From NCBI RefSeq assembly GCF_900115565.1, contig NZ_FOWW01000001.1, forward strand, positions 811,731 to 875,730: 64,000 nt of DNA. Direction: 5' to 3'. Origin of the DNA: Amycolatopsis arida. Its GTDB lineage: Bacteria > Actinomycetota > Actinomycetes > Mycobacteriales > Pseudonocardiaceae. Position numbers and translations under genes: made by a program. Shown here in pieces: positions 35,715-44,061 of the stretch. Below the pieces are notes generated by a model. It made no database searches and was not told where the DNA came from. It was given only the letters and a program-made list of their open reading frames with translations. Numbering within the stretch: the stretch's first letter is position 1; every line of letters begins with the position of its first letter.

Positions 35715-36536
35715 GGTTGCTATTAGAACCCTGGCCCGTGTGAATGTCCTTGAGCAGGAGGGCGACACCGGAGGTTGAAGGGCCACCCGCTGGACGGGTG
35801 GCCTTTTTGCTGCGCCCATGTGGTGACCGGGTGATCGGCGCGCTCGCGGGCGTGGGGAGGTGCTCGCGTTGGAGTGCGAGAAGCTGCCCGAAGGGGGACG
35901 GAGGTCATGGTCGGTGACCTGGTCGTCTTCGACGAAGAGGCCGTGGAAGATCGCTTGGTTGAGTAGGCGCCGTTGCTGGCCGTTGCAGCGTCGGTAGAGC
36001 TCTTCGGGGGCTTCCAGGAGCGTGAGGGCGGCTCGGATGAGCCGAGCGCTGTCGGTGAGGTCGGCGCTGGCGGTGTCGAGCCGCTGGGTGAGGTGTCGTC
36101 GTTCGCGTTCGATGTCGCGGAGCCTGGCTTTGACCTTGGTTTGCGGCAGCGTGTCGTCGGCGGCGAGGTCGATCAAGTTCTCCTCGAGTTCACGCAATTG
36201 GGCGGAGATCTGCTTGTGCAGGAGGCGCGTGGAGGCTTCCTGTTCGCTGATGACGGTGTCGACATGCGCACCGACATCCGAGATGAACTCTGGGCGGAAC
36301 CGGATGCTGGCGTAGTGCCGCTCGACTGCCTCTTCGACCTGGTACATGTGGATGTGTGAGCCGCGGCATAGGCCGTCGCGCTTGTTTCGGCAGAAGAAGT
36401 ACAGATATTCGTAGCCGTGGCGGTTGACCGTCCGTTGGATTGCCAGCCGCTGGGTTCGCCCGGCCCGTCGGCAGTAGCCGCAGTACACCGAGCCCTTGAG
36501 ATAGTGGTGGGGAGCTTCCCCCGGTTGTCCGGACAC
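35715..36536 (-). pseudogene. Large serine recombinase C-terminal remnant
   Basis: On the minus strand: HHYLKGSVYCGYCRRAGRTQ, then YFFCRNKRDGLCRGSHIHMY, the four-Cys recombinase zinc ribbon, followed by a long coiled coil (DTVISEQEASTRLLHKQISA to DTASADLTDSARLIRAALTL) and RRLLNQAIFHGLFVEDDQVT. The N-terminal catalytic serine domain and recombinase domain are absent upstream of 36536. Around 35892-35898 a C-run frameshift separates DHDLRPP from FGQLLALQREHL, which lies in the next frame. It is therefore decayed twice. It abuts tRNA-Ala and is evidence of a former integrative element. Confidence 0.85.
35781..35808 (+). terminator. Rho-independent terminator downstream of tRNA-Ala
   Basis: GGCCACCCG-CTGGA-CGGGTGGCC forms a perfect 9-bp stem followed directly by TTTTT. 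It lies 73 bp after the tRNA-Ala end on the same strand and would end that transcript. Confidence 0.9.
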
Positions 36537-36578
36537 CTTGGCGTTGCCCCCGCTTCCCGGACCTCGGTTCGTGGAGCG

Positions 36579-37121
36579 TCAGGCGGGTGGCTGATTGGCG
36601 CGTCGGCGCCACACTGCCCCTACTCTGTCCGAGCTCTTGGTCAAGTGTTGCGGAGCGGGTGGAGCAGCCCAGATCTGGATCAGGTGTTCCTCGACGGGAT
36701 CGGCGCTGGTTCGGTCTTCGCCAGCGTCACGGTTTCTGACGGCCGCGCGGATCCTGAAAGAGCCGTTTTCTGACCTGGGCAGTGACACCCGCAAGTCCTT
36801 GGGCTCATCGACCGCCGCTCCGGATACCTGCACCTGGCTCGCGCGCCATGTTGTTGACGCCTCCGCCACATCGTCCCAGGAATCAAGCTCGATCTTCGCG
36901 GGCTCGTTCCAGATCTCAACGCTCACGACGATCTCTCCTATATAGACGCCGCACGTGATCGCGGCAAAGTTGGGAGCGACCGCGATAAGTCCGGTAACAT
37001 CAGGCGTTGGAAAGTTGCCCGTGTACACAGGGCAGTCTTGATCGTCGGGATCGATGAGATAAAAAATGGAGTATTCGATGAACAACCCGGCCGTCGTGCT
37101 ACTCATCGTTCCATTGGTCAT
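36579..37121 (-). CDS. Hypothetical protein of atypical composition
   Basis: 180 residues from ATG 37121 (37106 is an alternative). The sequence is visibly less GC-rich than its neighbours and keeps more A/T third positions. The C-terminal pattern PVEEHLIQIWAAPPAPQHLT resembles the QFWPAPPAP ending of a family of small actinobacterial hypothetical proteins with a beta-rich N-terminal part. No function is known to me. It lies between the recombinase remnant and the redox genes, so it was probably brought in by the same element. Confidence 0.6.
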   Translation of the reverse strand: MTNGTMSSTTAGLFIEYSIFYLIDPDDQDCPVYTGNFPTPDVTGLIAVAPNFAAITCGVYIGEIVVSVEIWNEPAKIELDSWDDVAEASTTWRASQVQVSGAAVDEPKDLRVSLPRSENGSFRIRAAVRNRDAGEDRTSADPVEEHLIQIWAAPPAPQHLTKSSDRVGAVWRRRANQPPA

Positions 37122-37145
37122 GACGTTACCGGCCCCGGCGGTCCG

Positions 37146-37421
37146 TCACCGGCCGCTCGCCGCGGCGCGCTTGCTCAGGGTGCGGCGGAGTTTGCGTTCG
37201 GAGATCCGGCCGTAGGAGAAGGGCTCGCCGTCGACGAGCACGCCGGGGGCGAACATCACGCCGGCTCGCCGCGCGAGCCGTTGCCCTTCCTCGTCGGCCA
37301 GGTCGATCTCCGTGATCCGCAGCGGGTGGTCCTGCCCGACCCGCCGCAGGACGTCCTTGGCGTGGTCACAGAAGGCGCAGGCCTGCTGGGTCAGCAGGGT
37401 GATCTCCGTCGGGGCGGTCAC
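37146..37421 (-). CDS. Glutaredoxin-like protein
   Basis: 91 residues, one thioredoxin-fold domain. CxxC is in LTQQACAFCDHAKDVLRRVG, and the cis-Pro/GSH-side segment is VMFAPGVLVDGEPFSYGRIS. There is no signal peptide. GTG 37421 overlaps the redoxin stop (GTGA). In this operon it would act on the cytoplasmic side of a CcdA-redoxin thiol relay. Confidence 0.85.
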   Translation of the reverse strand: MTAPTEITLLTQQACAFCDHAKDVLRRVGQDHPLRITEIDLADEEGQRLARRAGVMFAPGVLVDGEPFSYGRISERKLRRTLSKRAAASGR

Positions 37422-38161
37422 GAGGCCCGCTCCTGGGCCAGGTCGGCGAGCATCTTCTCGGTCGGGACGAACATGGTGTAGTCGGGGGCACCGCCGTAGT
37501 CGGCGCGCCACTGGATGGTCCCGTCCGGCCCGACCAGGACGAAGCTGTGCCCGGCGGTGGTCTCGTTCATCATCCCGTACTTGTGGGCGTCGTAGGCGTG
37601 GATGACCTCCTGGCTCGGGTCGGACAGCCACGGGGTGGACAGCTGCTCGTCGGCCGCCTTCCGCGCCACCTGATGGATCGGATCGTGGGAGATGGACACG
37701 ACCTCGTCCACCCCCGCCTCGGTCAGCGCCGCCTCGTTGGACTCCAGGTCGGTGATCTGGTCGACGCACGGCTGGCACATCAGGCCCTCCTGGAAGTAGA
37801 GCAGCACGCTCTGCCCCCGGTAGTCGGCGAGGCTGACCTCGCCTCCGTTGCTGGAGGGCAGGGTGAAGCCGGGGGCCGTGTCGCCGATGCCGGGTTCGCC
37901 GGCGACGTGGTGGTAGCCGCTGCCGCCCGCCGAGGTGTCCGGACTGGGCTCCGAGCTCTGGTAGACCAGGTAGAGCACGACGACGGCGAAGGCGGTGACC
38001 AGCGCCCCGGCGATGAGGGCGCCGCGGCGTGGACCGCGCGATGAGCCGCGGGCCTTCGCGACCGCGCCGGTCGTCGGGGGCCGGGTGCGCGACGTCGTGT
38101 CCCGGCTGTTCTTGCCGGTCGCGGAACGCTTGGCCCGCGTCCTAGCGCTGGTCTTGCTCAC
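37418..38161 (-). CDS. Membrane-anchored redoxin (AhpC/TSA-TlpA type)
   Basis: 247 residues. A basic cytoplasmic leader (about 1-48) precedes one membrane helix ALIAGALVTAFAVVVLYLVY, then an extracytoplasmic thioredoxin-fold domain with TAPGFTLPSSNGGEVSLADY and the redox pair in FQEGLMCQPCVDQ. The motif combines peroxiredoxin-like and TlpA-like features. It likely receives electrons from the CcdA-like protein, whose gene overlaps it by 20 bp, and reduces oxidised thiols or peroxides outside the membrane. Confidence 0.85.
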   Translation of the reverse strand: MSKTSARTRAKRSATGKNSRDTTSRTRPPTTGAVAKARGSSRGPRRGALIAGALVTAFAVVVLYLVYQSSEPSPDTSAGGSGYHHVAGEPGIGDTAPGFTLPSSNGGEVSLADYRGQSVLLYFQEGLMCQPCVDQITDLESNEAALTEAGVDEVVSISHDPIHQVARKAADEQLSTPWLSDPSQEVIHAYDAHKYGMMNETTAGHSFVLVGPDGTIQWRADYGGAPDYTMFVPTEKMLADLAQERAS

Positions 38162-39098
38162 GGTGGTTCTCCTCCACGGTTGCGGGAATCGATGTGGGCT
38201 CGGGGTTCTCCTCGCCGGCGCAGCACGGTGCCGGGTTGGCCGGGCGCGATGTCTTCTCGCGCGTGGCGCGGCGGAGCAGCAGGGCGAAGCCGGCGGCGAG
38301 GATCAGGGCGAGCGCCCAGCCCGGGATCCAGGACAGGGCGTCCACGGTGACGCTGGACAGGTGCTGCAGCCAGGCGCTCAGCTCGGTCTGCCAGCCACCG
38401 CTGGGCATGCCGGGTCCGGTGAAGGCCAGCACGAGGGCGAGCACACCCATGCCGATCATCAGCAGCCCGCTGACCAGCGTGCCCAGCGCCAGGTGCCGCT
38501 GCCAGCGGCCCAGCCGCAGGCGCACGGGGCGGTCACTGAGCACCGTCGAGGCGCGCTCGCGGCGCCGGTCCCACAGCACGGCGACCAGCGCGAGCGGCGC
38601 GACCATCCCGGCGACGTAGGACAGCCCGATGGCCAACGCGGCCGGGAACGAGGCGGAGGCGCCGGAGAGCACGGCGACCCCCACCAGCACGGGTGCGCAG
38701 CAGGCGCTGGCCAGGCCGGAGAACGTCCCGAGCGCGTAGGCCGACCCGAAGCTGCCCTCCTTCACCCTGCGCGCCCCCGGCATGGGCAGGTTCGGCTTCC
38801 ACCCGGCCAGCACCGCCGCCCCGGCGAGGATCATCAGCGCTCCGCCCGCGGAGAACAGCCACACGTGCTGCTCGACCAACAGCCTGCTCAGCGCCGTCGC
38901 GCCCAGGCCGATCGGCAGGATCACCGTCGCCACCCCGGCGCCGAACACCAGGGTCGCCGGCAGCACGCCGCCGCGGTGCCGGAAGCCGGTGGACAGGTAG
39001 GCCGGCAGCATCACCGACACGCAGCACGGCGCCAGCAGGGCCACCACACCCCCGAGGAACGAGGCCAGCAACGTCGTGCCGAACAACAGCTCACCCAC
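38142..39098 (-). CDS. CcdA-type membrane thiol/metal transporter with Cys-Cys pairs
   Basis: 318 residues, six to seven membrane helices. CcdA proteins carry one redox Cys in each of two helices, usually next to Pro. Here both sites are doubled: LLAPCCVSVMLPAY in helix 1 and GLASACCAPVLVGV in helix 4, and the tail adds ANPAPCCAGEE. The duplicated cysteines suggest metal binding or a variant electron relay. GTG 39098 follows GGAGG. It is expressed from the promoter that holds the BlaI-type box at 39168-39188, divergent from the BlaI gene. Confidence 0.85.
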   Translation of the reverse strand: MGELLFGTTLLASFLGGVVALLAPCCVSVMLPAYLSTGFRHRGGVLPATLVFGAGVATVILPIGLGATALSRLLVEQHVWLFSAGGALMILAGAAVLAGWKPNLPMPGARRVKEGSFGSAYALGTFSGLASACCAPVLVGVAVLSGASASFPAALAIGLSYVAGMVAPLALVAVLWDRRRERASTVLSDRPVRLRLGRWQRHLALGTLVSGLLMIGMGVLALVLAFTGPGMPSGGWQTELSAWLQHLSSVTVDALSWIPGWALALILAAGFALLLRRATREKTSRPANPAPCCAGEENPEPTSIPATVEENHREQDQR

Positions 39099-39167
39099 GG
39101 CGAGACCTCCTCGCCGGCGCCGGTACGCGCATGAAGACCCCTTCTCGGCCCAGCCGCTCTCCTACGG

Positions 39168-39188
39168 CCTACGTACGTAGATAGTACT
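39168..39188. promoter_or_regulatory. BlaI-type box A between ccdA-like and blaI-like genes
   Basis: Contains the perfect palindrome CTACGTACGTAG (39169-39180), continuing as ATAGTACT. The 21-bp stretch matches box C at 48034-48054 in 19 positions, including the 12-mer ACGTAGATAGTA. It lies 70 bp before the CcdA-like start and 112 bp before the BlaI-type gene, so it can serve both promoters. Confidence 0.75.
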
Positions 39189-39300
39189 GTGCCTTGGGCG
39201 AGCCTTTCGTCTCGTCGTCCATCGGGACGGCGACCAGGGGAAACGGTGGGCCGATCCGCCCACGTAGGCTGGATGGGGCCGAGGTAGCACGGGAGGGCGG

Positions 39301-39717
39301 ATGCGCGGGTTCGGGGAGCTCGAAGCGGTCGTGATGGACCGCGTGTGGACCTGCGCGGACACGATCACGGTCCGTGAGGTCTTCGAGTCCCTGAAGACGA
39401 CCCGGGAGATCGCCTACACCACCGTGATGTCGACCATGGACAACCTGCACCGCAAGGGCTGGCTGGCCCGCGAACGGCAGGGCAGGGCGTTCCGGTACTG
39501 GCCCACCCTCACTCGGGAGGAGTACAGCGCCCGGTTGATGCGTGACGCACTGGACGCCGGGGGGAATCCTGACGTCGTGCTCACTCGCTTCCTCGAGCAG
39601 ATGACCGACGACGAGTCCTCCCGGCTGCGTGACGTGCTGCGCCGGTGGACGTCGGGCACGCGGGCGTCGGGCAAGCGGGTATCGGGCAAGCCGGTATCAG
39701 GCAAGGAGGCCGAATGA
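39301..39717 (+). CDS. BlaI/MecI/CopY family repressor
   Basis: 138 residues. The N-terminal winged helix begins MRGFGELEAVVMDRVWTCAD, with recognition region YTTVMSTMDNLHRKGWLARE and wing RQGRAFRYWPTLTREEY. The C-terminal dimerisation helices end near 115, followed by a repeat-encoded tail with three copies of a (R/K)xSGK-like unit. It is coupled by ATGA to an M56 peptidase gene, the classical BlaI-BlaR1 pairing, but its surroundings are metal/redox genes rather than a beta-lactamase. Confidence 0.92.
   Translation: MRGFGELEAVVMDRVWTCADTITVREVFESLKTTREIAYTTVMSTMDNLHRKGWLARERQGRAFRYWPTLTREEYSARLMRDALDAGGNPDVVLTRFLEQMTDDESSRLRDVLRRWTSGTRASGKRVSGKPVSGKEAE
39654..39698. repeat. 15-bp tandem repeat at the 3' end of blaI-like gene
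   Basis: Three 15-bp units, GGGCACGCGGGCGTC, GGGCAAGCGGGTATC and GGGCAAGCCGGTATC, plus a partial fourth. They encode the basic SGKRV/SGKPV tail of the repressor, whose length may vary between strains without breaking the frame. Confidence 0.85.
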
Positions 39718-40661
39718 GTGTCGCCGCCTGCCTGCTGCTGTACAGCCTCGCGGTGGCCGTGTTCGGGCCGCGCCAGCTGGTCCGGTGGACCCGAGCCGGG
39801 GTGGCTCCGCGGCTCGGCGTCACGGCATGGCTGGTCGCGATCGGCAGCGTGCTGGCGTCCTGGGCCGCGGCGGCGGTGTTCCTGGTGATCGAGCTGGTCC
39901 ACGACTGGAACCAGCCGGGCCGGATCATCAGCACCTGCTTCGCGGCGCTGCAGGGGGTGGCCACCGGCGGCGCCGGACCCGTCCTCCAGCTCGGACTGTT
40001 CACACTCACCGCGCTGGCGCTGGCGGCCGCGGCGGTCCTGGCCGTCCGGATGGGCCGGTCCCTGGTCCGCGCACGGTCCCGCACCCACGACCACGCCCGG
40101 ATGGCGCGTGTGGTCGGACGGCGCATGCCGGGGTCCGACGCCGTCGTCCTCGACGCCCCCGAACGGCTCGCCTACTGTGTCGCCGGCCGGCCGAACACCA
40201 TCGTCGTCACCAGCGGCGCCCTGGACGCGCTCGACGATCACCAGCTGGGCGCGGTCCTGGCCCACGAACGGGCCCACCTCGCCGGCCGCCACCATCTTCT
40301 GCTGGCCGCCACCCGCGGCCTGGCCACGGTGCTGCCCCGGGTCGACCTGTTCACCACCGGCACCGCCGAGATCGCCCGCCTGCTGGAGATGTGCGCCGAC
40401 GACGCCGCGGCGCGCGACCACGGCTCCCACACCGTGCTCGGGGCGCTGCTCACCCTCTCCGGGGCCGCCTCGCTGCCCACCCGCGCGCTGGGCGCCACGG
40501 CCGTGGGAGTTCTCGCCCGCGCCGAGCGGCTCGCCGAGCCCGCCAGCCTCCGCCAGCGGATGCGCACCCGCCTGTTCCTCACCGTCATGGTGACGCTGCT
40601 GGCCGCCGGGCCCGTGCTCGCCGCCGCCACTGTCCTGTGCGACCCGAGCACCCCCTACTGA
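39714..40661 (+). CDS. M56/M48-type membrane metallopeptidase (BlaR1-like)
   Basis: 315 residues. Three membrane helices lie before residue 115, then a zinc protease core with HExxH in AVLAHERAHLAGRHHLLLAA and a downstream acidic ligand region LLEMCADDAAARDHG, and a fourth helix near the C-terminus. The penicillin-binding sensor domain of true BlaR1 is absent, so the signal is not a beta-lactam. It presumably cleaves the co-transcribed BlaI-type repressor. ATG 39714 overlaps its stop (ATGA). Confidence 0.88.
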   Translation: MSVAACLLLYSLAVAVFGPRQLVRWTRAGVAPRLGVTAWLVAIGSVLASWAAAAVFLVIELVHDWNQPGRIISTCFAALQGVATGGAGPVLQLGLFTLTALALAAAAVLAVRMGRSLVRARSRTHDHARMARVVGRRMPGSDAVVLDAPERLAYCVAGRPNTIVVTSGALDALDDHQLGAVLAHERAHLAGRHHLLLAATRGLATVLPRVDLFTTGTAEIARLLEMCADDAAARDHGSHTVLGALLTLSGAASLPTRALGATAVGVLARAERLAEPASLRQRMRTRLFLTVMVTLLAAGPVLAAATVLCDPSTPY

Positions 40662-40901
40662 CCTGCCACGACCAGCACGCGACACGGTGGAGGCCGGACG
40701 GGCCCCTGGGGGTCGGGCCCGTCCGGCACAGCGCGGAGGCCAACGCTGGAAGGAGACAATCGGCGCCGGCCTCACCGGGTAGTGGTCCTGCCGGGGGTCG
40801 GAACGACCACTACTACTCAAGATCGTAGACGGTGTGCCGATTCGACGCCAGTACTCCTAGCATGGACCGTAGTTGACGTGTCGCGACAAGGCAGGTGGAT
40901 C

Positions 40902-41357
40902 GTGCGGGACCCGGCCGAGCCGAACCCCACCTCGCGGCAGGACGACGTCGTGACCCAGCCAGGCAGGCACCGTCCGGGGCGGGAGCGCCTTCGCGCCAGG
41001 CCCGCGCTCAACTCGGCCTACCGGGTCGTGGTCGGTGCGCTCGGCGGTGTCGTCGTGCTCGCGGGCGTGGTGCTCATCCCGTATCCGGGGCCAGGATGGC
41101 TGGTGGTGTTCGCCGGTCTCGGCATCCTGGCCACCGAGTTCGTCTGGGCCCACCACGTCAACACCTACGCCCTCGGCACCTACCGGCGCTGGGCTGCCTG
41201 GCTGCGGCGCCAGCACCCGGGGGTACGGATCGGGCTGGGCGCCGCCACGGGTCTGGTCGTGCTGGTGACCCTCTGGTTGACCGGCGCGCTCGGGCTGGTC
41301 AACGGGTGGCTCGACCTCGGCTGGGACTGGTTGAGCTCACCGCTGGCGCCACGTTGA
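40902..41357 (+). CDS. TIGR02611-type (PGPGW) membrane protein
   Basis: About 151 residues. Two membrane hairpins; the first holds GVVLIPYPGPGWLVVFAGLG, the PGPGW motif that defines this actinobacterial family, followed by LGILATEFVWAHH. The function is unknown. GTG 40902 has AAGG/GGTGG in front; GTG 40878 would add eight residues. CTAC/GTAG motifs precede it at about 40795-40875 but do not form a clear box. Confidence 0.8.
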   Translation: MRDPAEPNPTSRQDDVVTQPGRHRPGRERLRARPALNSAYRVVVGALGGVVVLAGVVLIPYPGPGWLVVFAGLGILATEFVWAHHVNTYALGTYRRWAAWLRRQHPGVRIGLGAATGLVVLVTLWLTGALGLVNGWLDLGWDWLSSPLAPR

Positions 41358-41555
41358 CGGCAGCGTCCAACACGACACCGCGAAGGCCGCACACGACCGC
41401 TGTGCGGGAACGCGTCACCGCCCCCCTCGTGTTCCGCGGCCTCGACGAGGTGCGCGCCGCCGTCGAACGCCACCGCGATCCGGGCCGGTGAAGCGTCGCC
41501 GGGAACCTCGGCCGACCCGGCCGGACGCCACGTCGCTGAGGTACTGTCCATCATC

Positions 41556-41933
41556 GTGGGTGCGGGTATGCGCGGGCTCGGTGAACTCGAAGCCGCGGTG
41601 ATGGACGTGCTGTGGCGGGCCGAGGAGCCGGCCAGGGTTCGCGACGTCCTGGCGCGGCTGGACACCGGCAAGCCGCTCGCGTACACCACCGTGATGACCG
41701 TGCTGGACAACCTGTTCCGGAAGGGCTGGGTCGAGCGCGAGCTGCACGGCAAGGCCTACCTCTACCGACCGCTGTTCAGCCGGGAGGAAGCCGCGGCGCG
41801 GGCCCTGCGGGAGGTGCTCGACTCCTCGGGCGACCCCGAGGGCGTCCTGATGCACTTCGCCGCCACCGCGTCGGAGAAGGAATCGGACGTCCTGCGTCGC
41901 GTGTTGCGCAGGAAGCGGGCGCCCCGCCGGTAA
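41556..41933 (+). CDS. BlaI/MecI/CopY family repressor, second copy
   Basis: 125 residues with the same winged-helix pattern as the first copy (MRGLGELEAAVMDVLWRAEE, YTTVMTVLDNLFRKGWVERE, RPLFSREEA). There is no repeat tail. TACTGT at 41542-41547 is a -10-like element 8 bp before GTG 41556, so the mRNA may be leaderless; ATG 41568 aligns better with the paralogue. No peptidase gene follows. It precedes the CopD-CtaG fusion by about 100 bp and probably controls it. Confidence 0.9.
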   Translation: MGAGMRGLGELEAAVMDVLWRAEEPARVRDVLARLDTGKPLAYTTVMTVLDNLFRKGWVERELHGKAYLYRPLFSREEAAARALREVLDSSGDPEGVLMHFAATASEKESDVLRRVLRRKRAPRR

Positions 41934-42036
41934 GCGCGGCGCTGAACCCGGTCGGTCGCTGGCCGGTGGGCGTGGTGTGCGGCACCATGGCCAGACCCTG
42001 GCGAACTACTATGCTGGTTAGGACTAAGCTGCCGGT

Positions 42037-44061
42037 GTGGTGAAGGGTTCGTCGGCAGGCAGCGTGCCCGGGCGCGGCGCTCGCGGTGGTCGGGTGGCCG
42101 CGCTCGGGCTCGCCATCGCCGGCCTCACCGCCGCGTTCCTGACGGTGGCCGTGGTCCTGCGGCTCGGCGGGGGCGCGAGCGCCGGCCAGCTGCCCGGCCT
42201 GCCGGGGCCGGGACCGGTGACCCCGTGGGCACTGCCGGCGACCCGGGTGCTCGGCGACGTGGCGGCCGTCGCGACGGTCGGGCTCCTGTTGGCGGCCGCG
42301 GTGCTCGGCCCGATTCCGCGGCGGAGCTCGGACCAGCCGGCGCGGACGGTGGGGCCGCACGCCTACCGATGGACGCGGGCCGCCGGTTGGACGGCGCTGG
42401 TCTGGTTCACCGCCACCGTGCTGGGCGCCGGCTACACCGTCTCCGACATCCTCGGGCGTCCGCTGGGCGAGGTCGTCGGTGACCCGCGAGTCCTCGGCTC
42501 CGGGCTCGGCCTGCCCCCGGTTCCGGGTCTGCTGGTGGTCGCCGGCCTCGTCGCGGTGCTCGCCGTGGCCTGCCGGGCCGTGCTCTCGCGGGCCGGTGTG
42601 GTGGTGCTCCTCGCGCTCGCGCTGGCCGCGACCCTGCCGCCGGCGTTCGGTGGTCACTCGGGGGGCGGCTCCGGTGATCACCGAATGGCCATCTCGGCGA
42701 TGCTGATGCACATCGTCGGGGTCGTGCTGTGGACGGGTGGGCTGCTGGCGCTGACGCTGGCGCATCGGCTCCCCACCGCGGATCTCGATCGCGCGGCGCG
42801 CCGCTACTCGCGGCTCGCCGGGTGGTGCCTGGCCGCGGTGGGCCTGTCCGGGCTGCTGAACGTCCTCGCGCGGCTCGACCCGCTCAGCGGCCTGTGGCAG
42901 AGCCCGTACGGCTGGCTGGTGCTGGCCAAGGTCGGCGCGTTCGGAGTACTCGCCGCCGTCGGCGGTTTGCACCGCCTGCGCACGCTTCCCGCGTTGCGCC
43001 GCGGGCGGCGGGCGGCGTTCGCCCAGCTGGCCACGGTCGAGCTGGTGATCGTCGCGGCCTCCATCGGTCTGGCCGTCGGGCTGTCCCGCACGCCCACCCC
43101 GGCCGGCGAGTCGGCGGGAGGCGCGCACGGCCCGGCCGACGTGGGCGGCGTCGCGATGCCGGAGGCACCGGGAGTGCGCTCCCTGCTGCTGACCGGGCGA
43201 CCCGAACCCGTGTTCCTGACGATCGCCACCGTCGCGGTCCTGCTCTACCTCGCCGGCGTCCGCCGGCTACGCCGAGACGGCGAGACCTGGCCGCTGACGT
43301 CGTCCGCCAGCTGGGTCACCGGGTGGCTGCTGATCGCCTGGGTCATCGGTGGCGGGCTCGCCCGCTACGCCGAGGTGCTGTTCAGCGCCGGCCTGGTCCA
43401 GCACCTCGCGCTGGCCCTGCCCGCCCCCCTGCTGCTGGTCGCCGGGCGCCCGGTCACCCTCGCCCGGCGCGCGCTCACCCCGGCCACGGACCCGCGCTGG
43501 CCCGGGCCACGCGAGTGGCTGCGGGATCTGCTCGGCTCGCGCCCGCTGCGTGTCCTGGTGCGCCCGCCCGTCGCGTTGACCGTGCAGGGTGTGCTGGCGT
43601 TCGTCGTCCACTTCGCCGGACTTCACGAGACCGCGTGGCGCTCCGACGCCGGTTACCTCGCCACCGCCGGGCTCGTGCTGATGACGGGCTACGCCTTCTG
43701 GTGGGGCGTTCTCGGCATCGACGCCGCACCGCACCGGCCCACGCCGTGGGCTCGGGCGATCACGCTCGGGGCGATGGTGGCGCTGCTGGACGTCCTGGGT
43801 GTGGCGCTGCTGCGCGCGCACACCGACATCGGCGGGTACGGCGACACCGGCCCGTCCCGCCCCTGGGGACGCGGCGTGCTCGGCGACCAGGTCCTCGCCG
43901 GCGAGATCACGCTCTGGGCGGCCGGATCGGCCAGCGTGCTCATCGCCGGCACCGCTCTGGTCACCAGCTGGCGGGCGAGCCGTACCGGGAGGCGCTCGGA
44001 ACCGCCACCGGTTACGGCTGGGTGTGCAGCACCCGTCGCAGAAACGCGGTCTGGTCGCTGA
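42037..44061 (+). CDS. CopD-CtaG fusion membrane protein (copper import / cytochrome oxidase assembly)
   Basis: 674 residues. The N-terminal half (about 20-345) is CopD-like, with eight helices and His-rich GGHSGGGSGDHRMAISAMLM and the IVGVVLWTGG segment. The C-terminal half (about 370-650) is a caa3-type CtaG domain with LARYAEVLFSAGLVQHLALA and HFAGLHETAWRSD. CopD carries copper inward and CtaG helps load copper into cytochrome oxidase, so the fusion suggests a copper delivery route. GTG 42037. The 3' end overlaps a convergent hydrolase gene by 50 bp. Confidence 0.9.
   Translation: MVKGSSAGSVPGRGARGGRVAALGLAIAGLTAAFLTVAVVLRLGGGASAGQLPGLPGPGPVTPWALPATRVLGDVAAVATVGLLLAAAVLGPIPRRSSDQPARTVGPHAYRWTRAAGWTALVWFTATVLGAGYTVSDILGRPLGEVVGDPRVLGSGLGLPPVPGLLVVAGLVAVLAVACRAVLSRAGVVVLLALALAATLPPAFGGHSGGGSGDHRMAISAMLMHIVGVVLWTGGLLALTLAHRLPTADLDRAARRYSRLAGWCLAAVGLSGLLNVLARLDPLSGLWQSPYGWLVLAKVGAFGVLAAVGGLHRLRTLPALRRGRRAAFAQLATVELVIVAASIGLAVGLSRTPTPAGESAGGAHGPADVGGVAMPEAPGVRSLLLTGRPEPVFLTIATVAVLLYLAGVRRLRRDGETWPLTSSASWVTGWLLIAWVIGGGLARYAEVLFSAGLVQHLALALPAPLLLVAGRPVTLARRALTPATDPRWPGPREWLRDLLGSRPLRVLVRPPVALTVQGVLAFVVHFAGLHETAWRSDAGYLATAGLVLMTGYAFWWGVLGIDAAPHRPTPWARAITLGAMVALLDVLGVALLRAHTDIGGYGDTGPSRPWGRGVLGDQVLAGEITLWAAGSASVLIAGTALVTSWRASRTGRRSEPPPVTAGCAAPVAETRSGR

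Noticed and set aside
35436-35715. Minus-strand frame reading RGLEPLTPSLPV across the tRNA
   Set aside because: This is the tRNA-Ala antisense, a well-known spurious extension. The recombinase remnant continues into it only because no stop happens to occur.
39301-40661. Beta-lactam resistance locus based on BlaI-BlaR1-like genes
   Set aside because: The peptidase lacks a penicillin-binding sensor domain and no beta-lactamase is present. The neighbours are copper and redox genes.
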